NCBI GenBank assembly: GCA_964533185.1
Contig: CAZHLD010000053.1
Span: forward strand, 1 to 21,974
DNA length: 21,974 nt
Source: CAZHLD01 sp964533185
GTDB taxonomy: Bacteria; Acidobacteriota; Terriglobia; Acidiferrales; UBA7541
Reading direction: 5' to 3'
Position numbers and translations under genes: made by a program
In this document: piece after piece, positions 8,916 through 15,584 of the stretch
Numbering within the stretch: the stretch's first letter is position 1
How the letters are laid out: every line of letters begins with the position of its first letter
The notes under the pieces: model-generated
Database searches by the model: none
Seen by the model: the letters and a program-made list of their open reading frames with translations, nothing else
What the model was told of the DNA's origin: nothing

Positions 8916-8936
8916 CCTTCCCATCCTTCACCGTGA
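8904..8936 (+). CDS. Possible 10-codon leader peptide (MKQPPSHPSP)
   Basis: A GTG at 8904 opens a ten-codon frame ending at TGA 8934-8936, which overlaps the GTG start of the permease (8933-8935) as GTGA. AGGAGGT lies 13 bases upstream, a rather long spacing. The peptide contains Pro-Pro and two further prolines. The permease start has no ribosome site of its own, so coupling to this frame would explain how it is translated. A frame this short may arise by chance. Confidence 0.25.
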   Translation: MKQPPSHPSP

Positions 8937-10213
8937 TTCTCCCTAGTCAACCCACGTTGGTGCGCGCGATTGGCCGCTGGACGCTTACGGCGCTGGTGGT
9001 GAACTCCGTGATTGGCAGCGGCATCTTCGGCTTGCCCGGAGATGTGGCCCGCCAGGTGGGCCACGCAGCGCCGCTGGCGTACCTGATTGCCGCGCTTGGG
9101 ATCGGGGTGATCATGGCGTGCTTCGCGGAGGTTGGTTCGCAATTCCGCGAAGCTGGCGGGCCGTATCTTTACGCCCGGGAGACCTTCGGGCGATTCACCG
9201 GCATACAAACGGGATGGCTGGCGTGGCTGGTCCGGCTGACCTCAGCGGCAGCAAACGCCAACTTGTTTGTAGTGTACCTAGGTGAATTCTGGCCGCAGGC
9301 GACGAACCCGGCCGTGCGCGCGGCCATCCTGTCCGTGCTGGTCTGGATGCTGGCGGCGGTAAACCTGCGTGGCGTAAGCGCAGGCGCAAAGCTGAGCAAT
9401 GTGTTCACCATCGCCAAGCTCGCGCCGATTGCCGTCTTTATTTTGGCCGGGCTGTATTTCTACCGGGGCAACATTCCAATCGGGTGGCATGCGGAACCGA
9501 TGGGGCACTGGCTCCAGGCGATCCTGGCCTTGATCTTTGCCTACGGCGGATTTGAAGCGGCGTTGATGCCCATGGCGGAGGTGAAAGAGCCGCGAAAGGA
9601 CACGCCGTTTGCGCTGTTGACAGGGCTAGCAGTGGTCGCGGTGGTGTACATGCTGATCCACGTAGTGGTGATGAGCGCACTGGCCGACCCGGGGGCGACC
9701 AAGCGTCCGCTGGCGGAGGCGGCGCGGCAATTCCTGGGACCGGCGGGAGCGTCGCTGATCGCGCTGGGCGCGCTGGTTTCCATGTACGGGTACCTGAGCG
9801 GGCAATTCGTGAGCGCGCCGCGGCTCATATATGCGTTCGCGGAGCGCAGGGATTTTCCTGCTGTGATTGCACGCGTGCATGAGAGGTTCCGCACGCCGTA
9901 CGTTGCCATTCTGTTGTACACGGTACTGGTCTGGCTGCTGGCAATTTATGGAAGTTTCATCTGGAACGCGATTCTATCGGCGGTAGCGAGGCTGTTCACT
10001 TACGGTGTTGTCTGCGCAGCAGTGATTGCCCTGCGGAAGAAACAGCCCGGCGCAGACGCCTTTCGGCTGCCCGGAGGCTGGGTATTTGCGGCGCTGGGGA
10101 TTGCGTTTTGTCTCGTACTCGCGGCGCAGATGGACCGCAACCACTTGCTCATCCTGCTCGCGACTGCGGCAGTGGCGCTGGCGAACTGGCTGATCGTCCG
10201 GCGCGCAGGCTGA
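8933..10213 (+). CDS. APC-superfamily amino-acid permease
   Basis: The product is a 426-residue, about 12-helix inner-membrane transporter. The first helix carries N-S-V-I-G-S-G-I-F-G-L-P-G, the unwound substrate-binding GSGIFG motif of the amino acid-polyamine-organocation superfamily. Further support is A-Y-G-G-F-E-A-A in the sixth helix region and the cytoplasmic E-V-K-E-P-R-K-D-T-P loop. It probably imports amino acids by proton or exchange coupling; the specific substrate is not evident. The GTG at 8933 is the only start available after the in-frame TGA at 8882 that keeps the whole first helix. It lacks a nearby ribosome site; a structured leader with a possible short upstream frame precedes it. 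The neighbouring secreted peptidases fit uptake of released amino acids. Confidence 0.9.
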   Translation: MILPSQPTLVRAIGRWTLTALVVNSVIGSGIFGLPGDVARQVGHAAPLAYLIAALGIGVIMACFAEVGSQFREAGGPYLYARETFGRFTGIQTGWLAWLVRLTSAAANANLFVVYLGEFWPQATNPAVRAAILSVLVWMLAAVNLRGVSAGAKLSNVFTIAKLAPIAVFILAGLYFYRGNIPIGWHAEPMGHWLQAILALIFAYGGFEAALMPMAEVKEPRKDTPFALLTGLAVVAVVYMLIHVVVMSALADPGATKRPLAEAARQFLGPAGASLIALGALVSMYGYLSGQFVSAPRLIYAFAERRDFPAVIARVHERFRTPYVAILLYTVLVWLLAIYGSFIWNAILSAVARLFTYGVVCAAVIALRKKQPGADAFRLPGGWVFAALGIAFCLVLAAQMDRNHLLILLATAAVALANWLIVRRAG

Positions 10214-10261
10214 TAGCCTTCGTGTACGGCGCCTGTGGCGAAATGCCGCGGGGGTGAAAGA

Positions 10262-10702
10262 GTGACGAAGAAGCGGACGGGCGAGGCGTGGATGCCGGCC
10301 GAGGAGTACGGCCGCAAGATGCCGCAGTTCACGGTGAACCTGTTGGTGCGGGATATTGCGCGGTCGGTGGCGTTTTACAAGCGCGTCCTGGGCGCCACCG
10401 TGCAGTATTCAGACCCGGACTTTGCGGCGCTGGAGTTGGCCGGGCTGGAGTTCATGCTCCACGCGGACCACACCTACGACCAGCATCCCCTTCATGCGCG
10501 GCTGACGCCGGGCGAGCGCGGCTCGGGCGCGGAGCTGCGTCTGCTGGGTGTTGATCCGGATCAAGTGGAAACCCGCGCCAAGGCGAGCGGCGCAACAATC
10601 ATACAGCCAGCGAAGGATTTTCCGCACGGCTGGCGCGACGTGATGGTGGCGGACCCGGACGGCTACGTCTGGGCCGTGGGGGTGACAATTGGCGGAGCTT
10701 GA
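10262..10702 (+). CDS. VOC-fold (glyoxalase/bleomycin-resistance/dioxygenase superfamily) protein
   Basis: The product is 146 residues from the GTG at 10262, which has GGGGGTG at 10250-10256 as ribosome site; the frame is also open from a GTG at 10235. It begins with a 25-residue polar extension, then beta-alpha-beta-beta-beta modules: F-T-V-N-L-L-V-R-D-I-A-R-S-V-A-F-Y-K-R-V-L-G-A is the standard first strand and helix, and D-V-M-V-A-D-P-D-G-Y-V-W is the standard last strand of the family. The superfamily includes lyases, dioxygenases and drug-binding proteins; no specific activity can be assigned. It begins 48 bp after the permease stop and could be cotranscribed with it. Confidence 0.85.
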   Translation: MTKKRTGEAWMPAEEYGRKMPQFTVNLLVRDIARSVAFYKRVLGATVQYSDPDFAALELAGLEFMLHADHTYDQHPLHARLTPGERGSGAELRLLGVDPDQVETRAKASGATIIQPAKDFPHGWRDVMVADPDGYVWAVGVTIGGA

Positions 10703-10768
10703 CGCGCCCCATCGCTCACAAGGCCCGCAAGACGTAATCGCGGCTCGGCATCGCTGAGGCGAATCGGT

Positions 10769-10774
10769 TACAAT
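10769..10774 (+). promoter_or_regulatory. Possible -10 element (TACAAT) before the S9 peptidase
   Basis: TACAAT lies about 60 bp before the start of the S9 peptidase in the 132-bp space after the VOC gene. No convincing -35 box is visible at the expected distance, so this is weak. Confidence 0.25.
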
Positions 10775-10834
10775 CCGCCGTCGGCGATCTTCGGGAAGTA
10801 CCAACTTGAACCCAATTCTACGGGCGGAGAGAAG

Positions 10835-12889
10835 ATGAAACCCCTCACGAAAATTGCAGTGGTCGTGACTGCATTGGCGCTGGCGGCGGGAGCAGCGGCA
10901 CAAGCGCCGGCGAAACATGCAATCACGTTTCAGGATTTGATGACCATCCAGCGGGTGAGCGAGGCGCAGATTTCGCCCGACGGCAAGTGGGTAACCTACC
11001 GGGTGGGCACACCGGACATGGCGGCGAACCGCGTCCCCGGCAACATCTGGGTGGTGTCCACGGGCGGCGGAGCGCCGCGGCAGTTGACGTCGAGCGGGCG
11101 GGATTCGCGGCCGGTGTGGTCGCCGGACGGCAAGCGGCTGGCCTTTCTTTCCAGCCGTGACGGCACGTCGCAGATTTATGTGATCTCACTTGAAGGCGGC
11201 GAAGCGGTGAAGGTGACCAGTCTGTCGACCGGCGCGGACAACGTGCAGTGGTCCCCGGACGGGCAGTGGCTGGCGTTCACCTCGGAGGTGTATCCGGACT
11301 GTAAGGACGACGCCTGCAACAGCCAGCGCGATGCGGAGCGGGAAAAGAGCAAGGTCAAGGCGCGGATCTATGACCGGCTTCTCTACCGGCACTGGACGGT
11401 CTGGAGTGAGGGCAAGCGAAGCCACCTGTTTGTTGTGCCGGTGGGCGGGAGAACTCCCCGCGACCTCACGCCCGGCGCCGACTACGACGTGCCACCGGTG
11501 CAACGCGGCGGGGCCGAGGACATCGCGTTTTCGCCGGACAACAAAGAAATCTGCTTCACGGCCGTGACCGATCTGATGGAGGCGATCAGCACGAACGGCG
11601 ATCTGTTCACCGTGCCGGTGGCCGGCGGCGCGCCAAAGCGAATCACGACGAATACTGGATTTGACGGGAGTCCGACTTATTCACCGGATGGGCGGACGAT
11701 TGCGTACCGCTCGCAGGCGCGGACGGGCTTTGAGGCGGACTTGTGGCGGCTGATGCTCTACGACCGGGCGAGCGGCAAGCACGCGGTGCTCAATGAGAAG
11801 TTCGACCGGAGCGTTGATCATATTGTCTGGTCGCCGGACAGCAAGACGATCTACTTCGATGCCGAAGACCGCGCCGAGAAGCCTGTTTATGCCGTGGCAG
11901 CAACGGCGGGTGCGGAACCGAAACAGATTGTGGCAGACACCTACAACAGCGACATCAGCTTGAGCGGCGACGGGCGCACGCTGGCGTTCACGCGCCAGAA
12001 TCTGACGACGCCCGCCGAGGTGTTTGTCGCTTCAAGCGATGGAAGCAACGTAAGGCAACTGACGCAGGTCAACGCGGCCGTTCTTGCGAAGCTGGCGATG
12101 AGCCCGGCTGAGAAGTTTTGGTTTGCGGGGGCTGAAGGGACGCAGGTGATGGGGATGCTGGTGAAGCCGCCCTTTTTCGATGCGTCGAAGAAGTATCCGC
12201 TGGTGCTGGTGGCGCACGGCGGCCCGCAGACAATGTGGAGCAATGCCTGGGGCCATCGTTGGAACCCGCAGATGTTCGCGGCACCGGGGTACGTGGTGCT
12301 GCTGATCAACCGGCGAGGCTCAACCGGCTTCGGGCAGAAGTTCACGGATGAGATTAGCGGGACGTACGGCACGAAAGATTTTGAAGACCTGATGAAAGGC
12401 GTGGACTACGTCCTGGGGAAATATCCCTATGTAGATGGAAACCGGATGGCGGCCGCCGGGGCGTCGTTCGGCGGGTTCATGATGAACTGGTTTGCGTCGC
12501 AGGCCAAGGGGCGGTTCAAGGCCATCGTGACGCACGCCAGCATCTACGACCAGACCAGCATGTACGGCGCGACCGAGGAGCTGTGGTTCATGGAGTGGGA
12601 CCAGAAGGGCACGCCGTGGAACAATCCTGATGGCTATCGCCGCGCCTCACCGGGCGCCTACGCCGCCGACTTCGGCAAATACAAGACGCCCACGCTGGTC
12701 ATCCACGGCGAGCAGGACTACCGCGTGCCGTACACGCAGGGCTTGCAGATGTTCACGGCGCTGCAGAGGCAGGGCGTGCCGTCGAAGCTGATGATTTTCC
12801 CCGACGAAGGCCACTGGATCCTAAAGCCGCAGAACAGCGAGTTGTGGTTCAAGACCGTGCTCGACTGGCTGGCGACGTATCTGAAGTAG
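10835..12889 (+). CDS. Secreted S9 family peptidase (DPP5/acylaminoacyl-peptidase-like, S9C)
   Basis: This 684-residue serine peptidase probably releases dipeptides or acyl-amino acids from oligopeptides. A clear signal peptide (about residues 5-24, ending A-A-A-Q-A) is followed by a beta-propeller built of PD40-type blades; the S-P-D-G or S-P-D-N/S blade motif recurs at about residues 47, 96, 140, 233, 283 and 333. The C-terminal alpha/beta-hydrolase domain carries G-A-S-F-G-G with S544, then H-G-E-Q-D-Y-R-V-P with D628, and D-E-G-H-W with H660, plus an H-G-G-P oxyanion segment near 461. The ATG has GGAGA at 10826-10830. Two cysteines (about 156 and 161) in a propeller insert might form a disulfide after export. 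It is the last gene of the rightward group. Confidence 0.94.
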   Translation: MKPLTKIAVVVTALALAAGAAAQAPAKHAITFQDLMTIQRVSEAQISPDGKWVTYRVGTPDMAANRVPGNIWVVSTGGGAPRQLTSSGRDSRPVWSPDGKRLAFLSSRDGTSQIYVISLEGGEAVKVTSLSTGADNVQWSPDGQWLAFTSEVYPDCKDDACNSQRDAEREKSKVKARIYDRLLYRHWTVWSEGKRSHLFVVPVGGRTPRDLTPGADYDVPPVQRGGAEDIAFSPDNKEICFTAVTDLMEAISTNGDLFTVPVAGGAPKRITTNTGFDGSPTYSPDGRTIAYRSQARTGFEADLWRLMLYDRASGKHAVLNEKFDRSVDHIVWSPDSKTIYFDAEDRAEKPVYAVAATAGAEPKQIVADTYNSDISLSGDGRTLAFTRQNLTTPAEVFVASSDGSNVRQLTQVNAAVLAKLAMSPAEKFWFAGAEGTQVMGMLVKPPFFDASKKYPLVLVAHGGPQTMWSNAWGHRWNPQMFAAPGYVVLLINRRGSTGFGQKFTDEISGTYGTKDFEDLMKGVDYVLGKYPYVDGNRMAAAGASFGGFMMNWFASQAKGRFKAIVTHASIYDQTSMYGATEELWFMEWDQKGTPWNNPDGYRRASPGAYAADFGKYKTPTLVIHGEQDYRVPYTQGLQMFTALQRQGVPSKLMIFPDEGHWILKPQNSELWFKTVLDWLATYLK

Positions 12890-13523
12890 AGGCGGGCGCG
12901 GCAAGCCGCGCCCCAACAACCTGCATCCCAAGGCAGGTGACGCTGGTGTTCCGGGGGAGAATCCCCGAGCAGGACAAGCACTAGCCACAGCCTCAGTACC
13001 GACCGTAAGACGGCTATACCTCCGCCGCATCGCCGGCATGGCCACGCCAGCGAATGATAAGATGAGCAGCATGTAGATTAGATTTTCTCAAGGAGCCTGG
13101 CGCATGGCGGGAAGCCTTGTCCGGCGGATGCTAGGTCCCCTGCAGTTAGCGGCGCGCCGGCCGAAATCCTCGGCGGAGTTCCTCACGAATACCGGGACAC
13201 TTGTGGGTGGGTGGCGCACCCTCCGTGGCTGGCGACGGCGCATTAGCGATTTTCGGAGGGGATGCCCCATCCTCGCCTTCCTCTGGCACTCCTCGAGACC
13301 ATCGGCGAGGGTGGGAACCCCTCTCATCCTCCCCGTTTGCTGCGATAGAATTTCCTCGTTCCACGCAGATGAAAGCGCTACTCCGGCCGTTCCGATCTGC
13401 ATTTCCTCACCTGCAGTTGCAATCGCCGCCTGCACGCGCTTGCCATGCTCTGTCTCCTGGGGCTCTGCCGGACTCCTGTTGTTGCAGCTTGAGAAGCCTA
13501 GCGGTGTTCAAGCGGGCTGAAGG
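12890..13523. other. Convergent intergenic region without supported gene
   Basis: This 634-bp stretch lies between the stop codons of the rightward S9 peptidase and the leftward NrfD-type gene. Frames on both strands are open in places (for example 13104-13520 plus and 12821-13072 minus), but they have no ribosome sites or family motifs. It holds several small palindromes, including 12894-12913, CGGGG/CCCCG around 12952-12967, and GGGTG/CACCC at 13209-13221. The last is G-rich and may be part of a decayed repeat. Some of these probably serve to end the two converging transcripts. Confidence 0.6.
12894..12913. terminator. Perfect 9-bp inverted repeat after the S9 peptidase
   Basis: GGGCGCGGC (12894-12902) and GCCGCGCCC (12905-12913) are perfect inverted repeats with a two-base AA centre, four bases after the S9 peptidase stop. 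Position and stability suggest a transcript-ending or 3'-protecting hairpin, but no T-run follows on the plus strand. It could instead be a REP-like repeat. Confidence 0.5.
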
Positions 13524-14882
13524 TCATCCTTCGCTTTGGCCGGTTGTGGCAACCGTACCGGGCAGGTAGGAACGCACACGAGCGACTACCTCGGGCACTG
13601 CCTGCTCGCGTCCTTCCTGCACCTCCCAGATGGAGACGATCGGGAAGAACTTGGTGAACAGCATGTACAGGAAGATGAACGTGGCGCCGAACCCGAGCGT
13701 CATGCCGATCTCGACCCAGGTGGCCGAGTAGGCCGACTTGGCCCAGGGCAGACGCGGCTGGGACAGCGTCGGCACGACGATCGTGAAGCGCTCCAGCCAC
13801 ATGCCGATGTTGACCGAGATGGAAGCAATCACCGTGCCCGTCACCGTGCGCGTGCGGGCTCGCGACAGCAGGGCAACCGGGATGACAAAGCATGTGACCA
13901 CCATGGACCAAAACAGCGGCGCGTAAGGGCCCGTCAGCTTCGAATAGAACACGATCAGGTGAGCGGGCTCGTTGCCGTAAAAGGTGGTGAGATGCTCCGC
14001 GAAGGTGAAATAGAACCAGAGCAGCGCCATTACCAGGAGAAGCAGTCCGAGGTTGTTGAAGTGGATGGGCTTGAGGTAGTCCTGCAAGAAATAGATCCGA
14101 CGGATCAGGGCCATGGCGATGATCAGCGAAGCAATCCCCGAAAAGATTGCGCCGACAACGAAGTAGGGGCCGAAGATCGTGGAATGCCACATGGGCTGCA
14201 CGGTCATGCCGAAGACCCAGGAGACCACCGTGTGGACCGAGATCGCGATGGGGATGACCAGGACCGCCATTACGGAGATGGCGCGATGCAGGATGCGCCG
14301 CTGGCGGTCCGTGCCGCTCCAGCCAAGCGCCAGGATGCGGTAGAACCTGGTGTATATCCCCCCGTAATCGCGGAGCATGGCGAGGTCGGGGATGAGCGGA
14401 AGGTAGAGGTAGATGCTGCTCGCCGTCAGATACACGCTGATGCTGCACACGTCCCAGAGCAGCGGCGAGCGAAAGTTGGGATGGAGCAGTACGTTGAGCA
14501 TGCGATCGGGGCGGCCGAGGTCCACGATCACGCTGCCCACGCCGAAAAAGAGAACCAGCACGGTGATCACCTCGGCGGCGCGCGTGATCGAGCGGCGCCA
14601 CTCCGCGTCGCACAGGCGCAGGATGGCGGAGATCAGCGTCCCGGCGTGGCTGATGCCGATGAAGAAAACAAAGTTGGTGATGTAGACGCCCCAGTAGACC
14701 GGCACGTTCAAGCCGGTGACGCCGAGCCCCTGCCGGAGTTGCCACACCCAAGCGAAGAAGGCGAACGAGGTCGCGCCGAGCAGAGCCAGGGCGAGGTAGT
14801 AGAACGAGCTGCGGGTGGCCACAATCGGCTGCAGCAAAACCGCATCGGGCAGACTAGCGCGATGTTGACTCTGTTGTTCCAC
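13524..14882 (-). CDS. NrfD/ActC/QrcD-type quinol-interacting integral membrane subunit
   Basis: The product is 452 residues with ten hydrophobic segments, the number known for ActC and related NrfD-family subunits that bind quinol and may move protons. The second helix carries V-Y-W-G-V-Y-I-T-N-F-V-F-F-I-G-I-S-H-A-G-T, and the third-fourth loop D-L-G-R-P-D-R-x-L-N; the F-T-F-A-E-H-L-T segment near helix 7 is also typical. The frame is open upstream into the iron-sulfur gene (to 15167), but the real start is the GTG at 14880-14882, with GGGGGA about eight bases upstream, giving a 29-base overlap with the iron-sulfur gene. It is the last gene of the operon and the only polytopic membrane subunit, so it must be the membrane anchor and quinone site of the complex. 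Confidence 0.92.
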   Translation of the reverse strand: MEQQSQHRASLPDAVLLQPIVATRSSFYYLALALLGATSFAFFAWVWQLRQGLGVTGLNVPVYWGVYITNFVFFIGISHAGTLISAILRLCDAEWRRSITRAAEVITVLVLFFGVGSVIVDLGRPDRMLNVLLHPNFRSPLLWDVCSISVYLTASSIYLYLPLIPDLAMLRDYGGIYTRFYRILALGWSGTDRQRRILHRAISVMAVLVIPIAISVHTVVSWVFGMTVQPMWHSTIFGPYFVVGAIFSGIASLIIAMALIRRIYFLQDYLKPIHFNNLGLLLLVMALLWFYFTFAEHLTTFYGNEPAHLIVFYSKLTGPYAPLFWSMVVTCFVIPVALLSRARTRTVTGTVIASISVNIGMWLERFTIVVPTLSQPRLPWAKSAYSATWVEIGMTLGFGATFIFLYMLFTKFFPIVSIWEVQEGREQAVPEVVARVRSYLPGTVATTGQSEG

Positions 14883-15582
14883 TGCTCCATTCCCCCTGGG
14901 CAAGGTAGATGACTTTTGGATGCGTGCCGAGTTCTTCCAACAGGCGAAACGCGCGCGGGCTGCGCGCCAGCTCGGCGACGCTGCTGGCGGGGTCGTCCAG
15001 GTCACCGAAATACATCGCGCCGGCCGGACAGACCTCGACACAAGCGGGCACGTAGTCTCCCTCCGCCAGCGGCCGGTCGGCCGCCCGCGCCTCTTCCCGC
15101 GCCTGGAGCAGACGGTGATGGCACAGCGTGCACTTCTCCACCACGCCCTTGGGGCGCACGGAGACATCCGGGTTTAGCGCCTGCGAGAACTCTCCGGGAA
15201 ACTCGGGCTTGTACCAGTTGAAGACGCGCCGCGTGTACGGGCAGGCATTGGTGCAATAGCGACACCCGATGCAGCGCGGGAAGGTCTGCCGCACGATGCC
15301 TTCGGGATTGATGCCGGTCGCGCCGACCGGACAGACGAGAATGCATGGAGGGCTATCGCAATGCAGGCACGGGATGGGCATCAGGCGCATGGTCAAACGC
15401 GGGTATTCGCCTTCCAGCTCGGGCAGAATATTGATCCAGGAAAGAATTCTCCCGCGCGCCGCCTCCTCCGGTGGAACGCAGGGAACATTGTTTTCGCTCT
15501 GGCAAGCTACGATGCACGCCTGGCAGGCGGTGCATTTGGCCAAGTCAATCGCCATTCCCCATCGCGGCATCGGTTCGACCAT
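14854..15582 (-). CDS. Iron-sulfur electron-transfer subunit with 16 cluster cysteines (ActB2/QrcC/PsrB-like)
   Basis: The product is 242 residues without signal peptide or membrane helix; by family precedent it would be exported folded with its RR-signal partner. Four cysteine sets are complete: C17-C20-C23-C27; C72-C75-C80-C84; C104-C107-C110-C114; and C151-C154-C181-C185. This supports four cubane clusters forming a wire between the NrfD-type subunit and the molybdopterin-family subunit. In alternative complex III this part (ActB2) is normally fused to ActB1; here it is separate, as in Qrc and polysulfide reductase. The ATG lies two bases after the TGA of the upstream subunit, so translation is coupled. 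Confidence 0.93.
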   Translation of the reverse strand: MVEPMPRWGMAIDLAKCTACQACIVACQSENNVPCVPPEEAARGRILSWINILPELEGEYPRLTMRLMPIPCLHCDSPPCILVCPVGATGINPEGIVRQTFPRCIGCRYCTNACPYTRRVFNWYKPEFPGEFSQALNPDVSVRPKGVVEKCTLCHHRLLQAREEARAADRPLAEGDYVPACVEVCPAGAMYFGDLDDPASSVAELARSPRAFRLLEELGTHPKVIYLAQGEWSSGTTESTSR

Positions 15583-15584
15583 CC

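Noticed and set aside
12918..13030. Possible riboswitch or structured RNA after the S9 peptidase
   Set aside because: Small stems can be drawn, but no known riboswitch core motif is present and no gene follows on that strand.
13104..13520. Plus-strand frame of 138 codons in the convergent region
   Set aside because: No ribosome site, no recognisable domain, and composition like translated non-coding GC-rich DNA; it runs head-on into the NrfD-type gene end.
13536..14912. Long plus-strand open frame (458 codons)
   Set aside because: It is antisense to the NrfD-type gene; its translation is rich in charged residues with no family motif, while the minus-strand frame has ten membrane helices and conserved motifs.
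14883..15167. Upstream extension of the NrfD-type frame
   Set aside because: It overlaps the iron-sulfur gene and its translation is arginine-rich without sense; the GTG at 14882 places the start just before the first helix.
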